Assembly: GCA_017620375.1 (NCBI GenBank)
Contig: JAFZQN010000056.1
Coordinates: forward strand, 1-56,762
Length of the DNA stretch: 56,762 nt
Direction: 5' to 3'
From: Lachnospiraceae bacterium
Lineage (GTDB): Bacteria; Bacillota; Clostridia; Lachnospirales; Lachnospiraceae
In this document: piece after piece, positions 17,308-26,275 of the stretch
Layout: the number at the start of each line of letters is the position of its first letter
Position numbering within the stretch: position 1 is the first letter of the stretch
Program-made: the position numbers and the translations under genes
Notes under the pieces: generated by a model
What the model was told of the DNA's origin: nothing
Database searches by the model: none
What the model saw: only the letters and a program-made list of their open reading frames with translations

Positions 17308-17535
17308 ATGGATGAGGTTAATCCTATTCTTTTAAGTTTTTTGGAGGCAGAAGCTTCTTCCGAAAAACTAAAGATCATACAGGATAAAGGGGAGGAACTG
17401 GACGACAGAGCCCTTAATAACATCGAGGCCAGCCTGGACATAGTGTCAAACAGTACTGACCCCGTTGAAAGGATTAGTTATATCTGTGACGTGTTAAGAA
17501 CACGTTCGAAGTTCGAAACAAGCAGATTGAGATGA
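17308..17535 (+). CDS. Hypothetical 75-residue protein
   Basis: Not recognised. It is a small, probably all-helical and soluble protein without signal peptide or membrane segment. AAGGGGGAGAA lies just before ATG 17308; the ATG at 17304 opens a frame that stops at once. It follows the membrane protein gene by 13 bases and is likely its co-transcribed partner. The stop is four bases from the end of the convergent gene, and no terminator is visible between them. Confidence 0.65.
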   Translation: MDEVNPILLSFLEAEASSEKLKIIQDKGEELDDRALNNIEASLDIVSNSTDPVERISYICDVLRTRSKFETSRLR

Positions 17536-17539
17536 CCTC

Positions 17540-18013
17540 TCAGGTAACGACAAAAGGCATCGCAAAGATCATGACTGAACAGATGGCCGATATGATCCCG
17601 ATCAGTATGCCGTTCTTTCTTGCATTGTTAAGGATAAAGTCATAATAGTCTTCGGGAAAATACGGATTGATCATGATGGTCACTATTTCGCCCTCCTGCG
17701 GACGGTGCCATCTGGTCTGTTCCCAGATATCTCTGTTGTTTATGTATCTTCTTTCATTAAAATAATACTCGTAGGTTACGTTATAAAAACGCCCGCCTTT
17801 TCCGCCGAATTTGGAATCAACGGCATAGATCCTTGCTTCCACCGGAATTGTGCAGGCTTTTTTTAATAGTCCGTATCTGTACACTTTCTTGTAAAAAAGC
17901 CATACGGCAAGTCCCAACATGACAAATCCCATTATGATATAAAACATATTGGTGCCGAAAACTCCGCTCCCGTATTTGTAACAGGTGTAAAGAAAAACTA
18001 GAAACATACTCAA
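17540..18013 (-). CDS. Small membrane protein (DUF3592-like)
   Basis: 157 residues with two membrane segments near the N-terminus (FLVFLYTCYK and FYIIMGFVMLGLAVWLFY), a soluble beta-rich middle (residues about 50-125) and one C-terminal segment (GILIGIISAICSVMIFAMPF). The membrane-beta-membrane layout and the YNVTYEYYFNERRY stretch resemble DUF3592 proteins, whose role is unknown. Its start overlaps the glycosyltransferase stop by four bases, so it is coupled to it. It is the last gene of the minus-strand operon. Confidence 0.75.
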   Translation of the reverse strand: MSMFLVFLYTCYKYGSGVFGTNMFYIIMGFVMLGLAVWLFYKKVYRYGLLKKACTIPVEARIYAVDSKFGGKGGRFYNVTYEYYFNERRYINNRDIWEQTRWHRPQEGEIVTIMINPYFPEDYYDFILNNARKNGILIGIISAICSVMIFAMPFVVT

Positions 18014-18975
18014 TCTCCTTTATGTGTTTCGGTTTCTGTTTCCTTTACAATATACACCGGACGGTTCTTGATCTCAAGATATATACGCGCGAGATACTGT
18101 CCTGTAATACCCAGAAAAAGAAGAATTAAACCGCCGATCAGAAGCAGCATCAGATAAAGCGTAGGGAAGCCTGCTACGGGATCCCCGAATATAAGGGTTT
18201 TTACAAAATGGAAAATACCGATCATAAATGAGATAAAGCAGAAGATTATACCCATCCATGAACATATTTTAAGAGGTGTTTCCGAAAAACTTAGGATCGC
18301 ATCAAACGAATATGAGATAAGCTTTCCGGCAGACCATTTCGATTCCCCGGCAGGGCGCTCGCCTGTCTCAAAGGGAAGCCATTTTGTATCGAAGCCGACC
18401 CAGTTAAATATACCCTTGCTGAAACGGTTGGTCTCGGGCATAGAAAGTATCGCGTTGACCATGATGCGTTTCATCATACGGAAGTCGGTGGCTCCGTTTA
18501 CTATGTTAAGCTTTGACATCTTGTTCATGATCTTAAAAAATAGGGAAGAGAAGTGTCTTCTGAAAAAGCCCTCTTTTTTTCTGTCATCCCTGTACATGGC
18601 TACAGAATCACAACGAGTGGTTATGAGCTCTTTGTACATTTTTGGAAGCAGTTCGGGGGGATGCTGGAGATCCGCATCCATCAGAACACTGTAATCACCT
18701 TTTGCATTCTTAAGTCCCGCAAGTATGGCAGCTTCTTTTCCGAAGTTTCTGGAAAAAGATATGTAGCGTACGGAACTGTCCGCCGCATTAAACGACCTGA
18801 GTACCTCAAGAGTGGAATCGGACGATCCGTCATCTATAAACAGAAGCTCGGTATCACAGGGGCAGTCGGGGAGGTTTTTAAGTTCTTCCCTTACCTTTGT
18901 GATCGCCTCTATGAATATGGGGAGTACCTCTTCTTCATTGAAGCAGGGGACTATTATGGACAGCAGTTTATTCAT
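18010..18975 (-). CDS. GT2 family glycosyltransferase (GtrB/DPM1-like)
   Basis: 321 residues. The N-terminal GT-A domain (about 1-225) has LSIIVPCFNEEE at the start, FIDDGSSDSTLEVL and LMDADLQHPPELLP, whose DAD is the metal-binding DxD motif. Two hydrophobic segments follow (about 240-265 and 275-300). This is the polyprenyl-phosphate glycosyltransferase layout: it probably moves glucose or a similar sugar from a nucleotide donor to undecaprenyl phosphate on the inner face of the membrane, for decoration of cell-surface polymers. Its ATG overlaps the stop of the ABC-F gene (ATGA). Confidence 0.9.
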   Translation of the reverse strand: MNKLLSIIVPCFNEEEVLPIFIEAITKVREELKNLPDCPCDTELLFIDDGSSDSTLEVLRSFNAADSSVRYISFSRNFGKEAAILAGLKNAKGDYSVLMDADLQHPPELLPKMYKELITTRCDSVAMYRDDRKKEGFFRRHFSSLFFKIMNKMSKLNIVNGATDFRMMKRIMVNAILSMPETNRFSKGIFNWVGFDTKWLPFETGERPAGESKWSAGKLISYSFDAILSFSETPLKICSWMGIIFCFISFMIGIFHFVKTLIFGDPVAGFPTLYLMLLLIGGLILLFLGITGQYLARIYLEIKNRPVYIVKETETETHKGD

Positions 18976-20924
18976 TGGTTTATCCTTTCATACAGTTCTT
19001 CCCATTGCTGCATAAGTATTTCAAGTCGGGCATCATTCTTTTCATGTTCCCCGGTCAGTTCCAAAAGCTTTGAAGGAACCGTGGCATTCTCCGGAAGCTG
19101 GATAAGTTCGTCCAGTTCGGCGTTACGTTTCTCAAGAAGATTGATCTCTTCTTCGGTCTTTTTAAATTCATTCTCAAGCTTTCGCTGAAGAGCCTGCTGC
19201 TTTTTTGCATTTTCCCAGGACTCTCTCGAGCCTGCCGAATCGGAAGGAGCAGTACCGGATGAGCCGGAGGCAGGTGCAGAAGAGGTCTTATTACCGTTTC
19301 CTTTAGCCAGTTCTATCAGCATGTCCCTCTTTTCGAGGTAATAGTCGTATGTACCGTCGAAGCTTATGAATTGCTTGTCCTTAAGCTCCAGGATACGTGT
19401 AGCGGTCTTATTGATAAAGTATCTGTCGTGAGATACATATATTACGGTACCCTTGTAGGATGAAACAGCCTGCTCCAGGATCTCCTTGGAGATGATATCC
19501 AGGTGGTTGGTAGGCTCGTCGAGATACAGTAAGTTGGCATCCGAAAGCATAAGCTTAGCCAAGGATACACGACCTTTTTCACCGCCGCTTAAGTCCCTTA
19601 TCAGTTTAAACACATCATCTCCCGTAAAAAGGAATGCGGCCAGGACATTGCGGACCTTGGTATTATCCATGTCGGGATAGGTATCCTGGATCTCTTCAAA
19701 TACCGTCTTGTCAGGATCGAGTACATGATGCTACTGATCGTAATATCCGGTATAGACCTTTGCACCGAGCTTAAAGCTGCCGCTATCGGGCTGTGTCAGT
19801 CCGTTAAGGATCTTGAGCAGAGTGGTCTTACCCGTACCGTTGGCGCCGATGATGGCGACTTTATCGCCTCTTTTTACCTCAAAATCGGTATCGGTGAAAA
19901 GAGTGAGGTCTCCGAAGGATTTTGAAAGGCCTCTGACGGTTAAGACATCGTTACCGCTGGTGATATTGGGTTCCAAGCGGATATCCATTTCAGCGTTTAT
20001 TTCCTTAGGAAGCTCGAGTCTTTCTATTTTTGCCAGCTGCTTTTCACGGCTTTCGGCTCGTTTTATCGATTTTTCCCTGTTAAAGGATTTCAGTTTTTCT
20101 ATTACGGCTTCCTGATGCTTTATTTCACGTTGCTGGTTTAAGTACTGCTTGATCAGAGCATCACGCAGCTGTTTCTTCTTTTCTGCAAATACGGTATAGT
20201 TCCCGTCGTATGAATGAGCATGGGTGTTCTCTATCTCGATGACCTTTGATACGATCCTGTCCAGGAAATATCTGTCATGTGCCACCAGGATAACGGCACC
20301 CTTATATGAGCTTAAAAAGCCTTCAAGCCAGCGTATGGCATCCATATCAAGGTGGTTGGTAGGCTCGTCGAGCATCAGGATATCGGGCTTTGAGAGCAGC
20401 AGCTTAGCCAGAGCCACACGAGTTTTCTGACCTCCCGAAAGAGTGCTTACCGACTTGGTAAATTCATCCTCTGTAAAGCCCAGGCCCTTAAGACAGCCCG
20501 TTATCTCGCTTTTTATCGCATAGCCGCCCCCATCTTCAAACTCCTGGTTCATCCTGGAATATCTGTTTAATGCCTGCTCAAGTTCATCACCTTCAAGTTC
20601 CTTAAGCATATGCTCCGTACGGCGGATATTCTCTTCCAAAGCAAGCAGTTCGGCTTTTACGGACAGGACTTCTTCGTAGATGGTATTGGTATCCGTCAGC
20701 CCCTGTGTCTGTTTAAGGATACCGACAGAGGCGTCCTTCTGTACGGATACGGTACCGCTGTCGGGCTTAAGCTCACCGGTGATGATCTTAAGGAGTGTGG
20801 ACTTACCGGCACCGTTTATACCGACGATCGCCGCTTTTTGATTTGCTTCTATATGAAATGAGACATCGGACAGGATAACATCCGTTCCGAAGCTTTTTGT
20901 TATATTACTTACCTGTAGTATCAC
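18972..20924 (-). pseudogene. ABC-F family ATPase gene interrupted by an in-frame TAG
   Basis: The frame runs from ATG 20924 to 18972 (650 codons plus stop) but contains TAG at 19733-19731, where a glutamine (CAG) would be expected in GYYDQ-x-HHVLD. Both halves match ABC-F proteins. ABC1 has NGAGKSTLLK, LSGGQKTRVALAK and LDEPTNHLD. ABC2 has NGTGKTTLLK before the stop and LSGGEKGRVSLAK plus LDEPTNHLD after it. A charged C-terminal coiled coil ends the protein. ABC-F proteins act on the ribosome (resistance or translation rescue). The ATG at 19670 has no ribosome site. Genes in this window end in TAG (36321-36323, 38163-38165), so TAG is not recoded. A nonsense mutation or sequencing error is likely. 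Confidence 0.85.
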
Positions 20925-20962
20925 TTTACATTCCTCGCATATTTGGTTGAAATCAATTTGTT

Positions 20963-20992
20963 ATTATAGCATAAAAACACGGGCTAAGTCAA
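20963..20992 (-). promoter_or_regulatory. Promoter of the ABC-F operon
   Basis: On the minus strand TTGACT is followed by an 18-base spacer and TATAAT. It lies about 40 bases before the ABC-F ATG. Confidence 0.65.
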
Positions 20993-21014
20993 ATGCCCGG
21001 AGCGTGCATTTAAC

Positions 21015-21043
21015 TTGACATAACCCCCGGAATGAGGTATCCT
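21015..21043 (+). promoter_or_regulatory. Promoter of the MutS-like operon
   Basis: TTGACA (21015-21020), 17 bases and TATCCT (21038-21043) lie 38 bases before the MutS-like ATPase gene. It is arranged back to back with the ABC-F promoter. Confidence 0.65.
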
Positions 21044-21081
21044 TTATAGGAGTATGTTTAATAGTTAAACAGGAGAAAAAT

Positions 21082-22632
21082 ATGGGATTTGTCAGCATAT
21101 TGGATTTAAAAGAACCCATTAAGGGATTGACCGAGCCGGTCTTTTTCTTAGATCTTAATATCGACCAGATACTGGAAAAGGTAACGCTTGGTAACAGGAG
21201 GATACGTGCTTATTATGAGTATTTTCCTCTTGATGCGGAGTGTTCGGAATACCGCAGGCTCATATACAGGGATATACGTACGAAAGGTCTTTATGAGGCC
21301 TTATGCAGCTATGTGGAAAATTATACCGAGTTCCGGGAACAGGAAAGAAAGAAAAAAGAGACCAGATCCGATGTGCAGAAATCGGTATTTAACATTTATG
21401 CCATCAAGTTATATACCGACAACCTGATCAGGCTCTGTGAAGCCATTAAAGCAGCCGATCCCGGATCGGAAGGAATGACCTTATTAAAGGATTATCTGGA
21501 GGATACCATATCAGCGGAAAGCTTTACCGCCATGCGCGAAAAAGCATGTACACTTGCTGCTGAGCTTGAAGGCTTAAACGTAAGCGTATCCTACGAGAAG
21601 GGCAGGATCATGGTAGATATCCTGGATGAGGATGAAGAAAAAGCAAAAGACGATGAGGATAAGCCTTCATATGCAACATATGAAGAGTTCTTAACCTTTT
21701 TCGATAAAGAGAACAATGAGGATTTTGTCAATCCGTTTGCAAAAGTATTTGAGCTTACGAGCTTTGAACAGGAAGTGGTAAAGGTTGTCTCAAAGCGAAT
21801 CCCCGATTGGTTTAAGAGAGCGGAGAAACTGTATGATGACTGCTCGCAGTTTGAGGATGACTGCTATTCGAGACTTGCCGATGAGCTTGCCTTTTATCTT
21901 TCGTTTTATGATTTCGAAGTAAAAATGAAAGAGTGCGGCATGATATTTTGCGAGCCGGACTGTAACGAGTCGGAGAAGATAAGCGCGGAAGGTCTCTATG
22001 ACCTTGCTCTTTCCATCGTTAATCATGATAAGGGTAAGCCCGTAGTAAGTAACGACTTTTACTATGACAATGATGACCTGTTCTTTGTACTTACCGGACC
22101 GAACCAGGGTGGTAAGACCACCTTTGCGAGAAGTCTCGGTCAGCTTATGTACTTTTCAAAGATAGGACTTGACGTTGCGGCAGTAAAGGCAAATGTTCAC
22201 TTCTTCACCGATATTCTTACACATTTCTCAGTTGAAGAAAGTGTGGAGAGCGGAAGAGGTAAGCTTATGGAGGAGCTCGTAAGACTCTCGCCTATGATGA
22301 AGAGCTCCGGTGACAATGCGTTTGTTGTTATAAATGAGCTGTTTACCACAGCTGCAAATTATGACGCCATAATAATGGGTAAAAATGTTCTTTCACACTT
22401 TACGGAGAAGGGCTGTCATGGTATTTACGTAACACACTTAAAGGAATTGTGTGATACCGACGGGCATGTGGCAGGCCTTTCTGCACAGCTTGATGAAAAC
22501 GGTATACAGAACTTTAAGATACTTAGGAAGAGTGTAGCATACGAGGGCATTGCGGAGAACCAGATCAAGAAGTATAAGCTTGATTATGCAAGCCTTACGG
22601 AGAGACTGAAAGGAATAATGAACAAGGGATGA
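21082..22632 (+). CDS. MutS-domain-V ATPase (MutS-related, first of a pair)
   Basis: 516 residues. The C-terminal third is a MutS-type ATPase with Walker A TGPNQGGKTTFARSLG (about 340-355) and Walker B-like VVINELFTTAANYDA; the histidine loop is in YVTHLKEL. The N-terminal two thirds are helical and show no MutS mismatch-recognition domain, and the protein is much shorter than MutS (about 850-900). It overlaps the following MutS-like gene by four bases. The two probably form a heterodimer. The role is unknown; recombination or DNA-structure handling are guesses. Confidence 0.85.
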   Translation: MGFVSILDLKEPIKGLTEPVFFLDLNIDQILEKVTLGNRRIRAYYEYFPLDAECSEYRRLIYRDIRTKGLYEALCSYVENYTEFREQERKKKETRSDVQKSVFNIYAIKLYTDNLIRLCEAIKAADPGSEGMTLLKDYLEDTISAESFTAMREKACTLAAELEGLNVSVSYEKGRIMVDILDEDEEKAKDDEDKPSYATYEEFLTFFDKENNEDFVNPFAKVFELTSFEQEVVKVVSKRIPDWFKRAEKLYDDCSQFEDDCYSRLADELAFYLSFYDFEVKMKECGMIFCEPDCNESEKISAEGLYDLALSIVNHDKGKPVVSNDFYYDNDDLFFVLTGPNQGGKTTFARSLGQLMYFSKIGLDVAAVKANVHFFTDILTHFSVEESVESGRGKLMEELVRLSPMMKSSGDNAFVVINELFTTAANYDAIIMGKNVLSHFTEKGCHGIYVTHLKELCDTDGHVAGLSAQLDENGIQNFKILRKSVAYEGIAENQIKKYKLDYASLTERLKGIMNKG

Positions 22633-24284
22633 ACGTTTATCTGCTATATAATGACCGCGAATGGGTAAATATCAAAAAGTACTTTGATTCCAAAAGCGTG
22701 GTACAGGATCTGGGCCTTAAGACTCTTTATACAAATGCAGGCAAGGATGTCATATTTGAAAACGGATCGGTAAAAAAGATACTCGAGCAGGATCCGTATA
22801 TTGTGGATACCATGAGTAAGATCATGGTGGCTCCGCTTGTCTCAAGGGAAGAGATAATATACAGACAGGATGTGATCAAGGACTGCCTGCAGAACGAGGA
22901 TTTTATCAAGCAGCTCTACAGTGAAGCCGGAAGGGTTATATCCGAATGGGATAAGCTGGGCAGAAAATCCGGTTATACAGGAAGACAGGACCTTGCTGCT
23001 TGGGCGGAAAAACAGATACATCTTACCGATCTTTTTGCCGGCGGATTAAAGGAGATCAAGAGGATCCTTAAAGAAAACACCAAATTCTTCGAATCCGAGG
23101 GACTTAAGTCATTAGCGGAAAGGATCTCGGTCGAGTTTGACGATGAATACGAGAAAAATATTGAAAAGCTTATAAGCGATGTTTCCTTCTATACCAAGGA
23201 AAGCGAGGATAAGGACGGAAATGTCTATATACATATGCCTAAGATCGCGTTCAAAGGTAAGTTGGGACCGGGTCTTAAGCTCGAGAACATAGTACTGGAG
23301 AATGTCGATTCCGAGAGCATAAGATACAGAAATCCCAAGAGTACCATCGCAAAAATAGTGGAGTTTAAGAATTCACTTACTCCGAATTCGTTTTCCTCAA
23401 AAATGACTCCTGTCATAGAAAAGCAGGTCGAGGAGCTTGAACAGAATATCGTAAATTACTCCATGTCCTTTACCAGGGCCTTTATAGAGAAGTTTTCGGG
23501 ATTCTTCGAGCAGCTTCTTTTACAGACAGCATTCTACAGAGGTGCCGTCAACTTAAGGCACCATATGAAAAGGACCGATATCAGGTATTCCTTCCCGTCG
23601 GTCTGTGACAATAAGAACCTGTCATTTATAGAATTAAAAGAGTTCGTTATGTGTATGGAGCAGCGCGTCAATGCTGTAGGAAACACCTGCAGCATCTTAA
23701 ATAAACAGCTGGTCATCATCACAGGAGCCAACCAGGGCGGAAAATCCACCTTCCTTCGAAGCGTCGGTATCGCACAGGTTATGATGCAGGCAGGACTGCC
23801 CGTAGCGGCTGAAAGCTTTTCGAGCGGTATATTCCCGTCACTGTTCACGCACTTTACACGTCGTGAGGACAGTGCCATGAACAGCGGAAGGCTTGACGAG
23901 GAGCTTGGCAGAATGAATTCCATCATAGATAACGTTGATGACAAAAGCCTGGTTCTCTTAAACGAATCCTTTGCTACCACCACTGAGGTGGATGGTTCGA
24001 TAATCGCATATGATATCATAAAAGCTCTGAATGAAGCGGGAGTAAAGATCATTACGGTTACCCACCTTTTATCCTTCGCCAAGAAAATGTACAGCGAGTC
24101 GGAGGAAGTGAATAAAAAGGGTGAGGATTCCGGTATTACATTCTTCTGTGCGGAAAGAAAGCCCGACGGAGAAAGAACCTTCAAGATGATCCAGAGTGTA
24201 CCCGAACTTACCAGTTTCGGTCTTGACCTGTATAAACAGGTGATAGGTGCTCCGAAGCTTTATGATGAGTCGGAGGCCGGATAA
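22629..24284 (+). CDS. MutS-domain-V ATPase (MutS-related, second of a pair)
   Basis: 551 residues. It has Walker A TGANQGGKSTFLRSVG (about 360-375), a lever-like stretch with FTRREDSAMNSGRLDEELGR, Walker B LVLLNESFATTTEVDGS and the late THLLSFAKKMY. No mismatch-recognition domain is seen at the N-terminus. It shares the layout of the upstream gene but differs strongly in sequence. The stop-start overlap of the pair supports a complex with two different ATPase chains. Confidence 0.85.
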   Translation: MNVYLLYNDREWVNIKKYFDSKSVVQDLGLKTLYTNAGKDVIFENGSVKKILEQDPYIVDTMSKIMVAPLVSREEIIYRQDVIKDCLQNEDFIKQLYSEAGRVISEWDKLGRKSGYTGRQDLAAWAEKQIHLTDLFAGGLKEIKRILKENTKFFESEGLKSLAERISVEFDDEYEKNIEKLISDVSFYTKESEDKDGNVYIHMPKIAFKGKLGPGLKLENIVLENVDSESIRYRNPKSTIAKIVEFKNSLTPNSFSSKMTPVIEKQVEELEQNIVNYSMSFTRAFIEKFSGFFEQLLLQTAFYRGAVNLRHHMKRTDIRYSFPSVCDNKNLSFIELKEFVMCMEQRVNAVGNTCSILNKQLVIITGANQGGKSTFLRSVGIAQVMMQAGLPVAAESFSSGIFPSLFTHFTRREDSAMNSGRLDEELGRMNSIIDNVDDKSLVLLNESFATTTEVDGSIIAYDIIKALNEAGVKIITVTHLLSFAKKMYSESEEVNKKGEDSGITFFCAERKPDGERTFKMIQSVPELTSFGLDLYKQVIGAPKLYDESEAG

Positions 24285-24285
24285 A

Positions 24286-26241
24286 GTGAACAGAAAAGTA
24301 TTAAAGGAAAGAGGACTTAATGTACTTAAGTCCCACTACTGGATAATCGTTCTGATCATGGCGTTTACTTCGTTTATCGGTGTTGAAAATGCTTCCTCGT
24401 TTGGTTCATTCAAGAAAGCACTTTCAAGAGAGGTATCTTTAGATACGGACGGTATATCCAATACCATACTCGACGAGAAATTCGGCGGTATAGCGGATGT
24501 ATTCCAATACATCACCAGCGGATTCGGAGCCGACGAAGTATGGGACAGTGCCAGCAAGCTAAAAGACAACATATCTGTAAATAATGATTCTCTTATTGAA
24601 GGTATGGTCGGATTAAAGGACGGGCTGACCGGTATAAAGGACAGTGTGGGCAAGGTGATCAGTAATATTGACAGCCAGGCTGTGGAGTCCTCATATATAG
24701 GCCCTATAGAAGTGGGTAAAACCCAGGGTGTATTTGCTCAGGTAGCAAATGCTTTAACATCGGGGAAGCTTTTTAACCGTATCTTTACGGGTATAGCTAC
24801 CCTGTTTAAGTCGGATAATGTGGCATCTGTCATGCTTGTTATCCTTATGATATTTATCACGGTATTTATCTGGTATTTTATACTGAATGTATTTAAAGTA
24901 GTATCCAACAGATTTGTCTTAGAGTCCAGGACCTATGAAACAGTTCCGATAAGCCGTGTATTTTACCTGATAAAATCCGGAAGATGGTTCCATACGGCGT
25001 GGGTAATGTTTACCACGTCGATCATCACCACGCTGTGGTATCTTACGTTTTTCGGCGGTATCATCAGATCCTACCAGTATATGATGGTGCCTTATATTTT
25101 AGCGGAGAATCCTTCGGTATCCGCAAAAGAAGCAAGAAAGCTTTCTACGGCCATGATGGACGGACACAAGTTTGAGGCATTCAAACTCAGCCTGTCTTTC
25201 ATCGGATGGAAGTTCCTTTCGCTTTTTACGTTCGGACTTTTGGAACTGTTCTTTGTAAATGCATACGAGGCAGCGGTGTTCGGCGAGTATTACTCGGAGC
25301 TTCGTCTCCTCATTAAAAAGAAAAAGAAATCGGTACCAGAGGCAGAACTTTTAAATGACAGATTCCTTTTCGTAAAGGCAGATGATAAGCATATTGATGA
25401 AGCATATGCCGATATAAAGAGCCTTGCGGAAGAGGATGTGGAGCTGCCGCCTAAGATGAAAGGTGTATCCGGTTTTATAGCAAGGAATTTCGGTGTAGTC
25501 CTTTTTGCCAATAAGGCTGAAGAGCAGCTGTGTGAATACGAGGAACATCAGAACAAGATCAATACAAAACGAGAGGTTTTTGAGAAAAAGATATATCCTT
25601 TCCGACTGTTCCCGGCATACAGAAAGACCATCCTTCACCTGATAAAACCTCCGAAGATAGATTTCCTTCATTATGTCCGCAGATATTCGATCTGGTCCAT
25701 AGTACTGATGTTTTTCCTGTTCTCGTTTATAGGATGGCTTTGGGAAGTAGGACTTCATCTGTATGAAGACGGCGTATTTATAAACAGAGGATTTTTAAAA
25801 GGACCGTATGTTCCGATATACGGGTTTGGCGGTATCGTCATACTGATGCTCCTGTACAGGATGAGGAAAAAACCGATCATGCTGTTTTTCAGTACCATAG
25901 TCCTGTGCGGTATCATGGAGTATGCGACCGCAACTATACTTGATGCTTTATATCATGCCCAGTGGTGGGATTATACGGGATATTTCCTTAATATCCAGGG
26001 CAGGATATGTGCCGAAGGTCTGCTGCTTTTTGCGGTATTCGGTATGATCACGGTGTACTTCTTGGGGCCTGTCTGCGACAATCTGTTCAGACGCTGGAGG
26101 CTGAGAGTTGCAGCGCCGGTATGTATACTGCTGCTTCTTGTATTTATGGGAGATATCATATATTCAAGTGTCAATCCCAATACGGGAGCAGGTATTACGG
26201 ACTATCCGGAGCAACATCAGGAAGAGTCCGCAAAATCTTAA
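24286..26241 (+). CDS. DUF975 / CmpB-like membrane protein
   Basis: 651 residues from GTG 24286, chosen because GGAGG lies at 24272-24276, nine bases upstream; ATG 24262 or 24265 would overlap the previous gene. Residues about 15-360 form a DUF975-like membrane region, with VSNRFVLESRTYETVPISRV and the middle FFGGIIRSYQYMMVPYILAE. Residues about 470-640 match the putative ABC permease CmpB type, with FIGWLWEVGLHLYEDGVFINRG and GPYVPIYGFGG. A charged cytoplasmic linker joins them. About ten membrane segments in total. Such proteins are of unknown function, and the fusion of both types is notable. Confidence 0.8.
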   Translation: MNRKVLKERGLNVLKSHYWIIVLIMAFTSFIGVENASSFGSFKKALSREVSLDTDGISNTILDEKFGGIADVFQYITSGFGADEVWDSASKLKDNISVNNDSLIEGMVGLKDGLTGIKDSVGKVISNIDSQAVESSYIGPIEVGKTQGVFAQVANALTSGKLFNRIFTGIATLFKSDNVASVMLVILMIFITVFIWYFILNVFKVVSNRFVLESRTYETVPISRVFYLIKSGRWFHTAWVMFTTSIITTLWYLTFFGGIIRSYQYMMVPYILAENPSVSAKEARKLSTAMMDGHKFEAFKLSLSFIGWKFLSLFTFGLLELFFVNAYEAAVFGEYYSELRLLIKKKKKSVPEAELLNDRFLFVKADDKHIDEAYADIKSLAEEDVELPPKMKGVSGFIARNFGVVLFANKAEEQLCEYEEHQNKINTKREVFEKKIYPFRLFPAYRKTILHLIKPPKIDFLHYVRRYSIWSIVLMFFLFSFIGWLWEVGLHLYEDGVFINRGFLKGPYVPIYGFGGIVILMLLYRMRKKPIMLFFSTIVLCGIMEYATATILDALYHAQWWDYTGYFLNIQGRICAEGLLLFAVFGMITVYFLGPVCDNLFRRWRLRVAAPVCILLLLVFMGDIIYSSVNPNTGAGITDYPEQHQEESAKS

Positions 26242-26275
26242 GAATATGAATAAGTAGTTTTGGAGTTTTTTTGTA

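Noticed and set aside
19731-19733. Recoding of TAG as glutamine
   Set aside because: Other genes here end in TAG (36321-36323 and 38163-38165) with terminators directly after them, so TAG is a normal stop in this genome.
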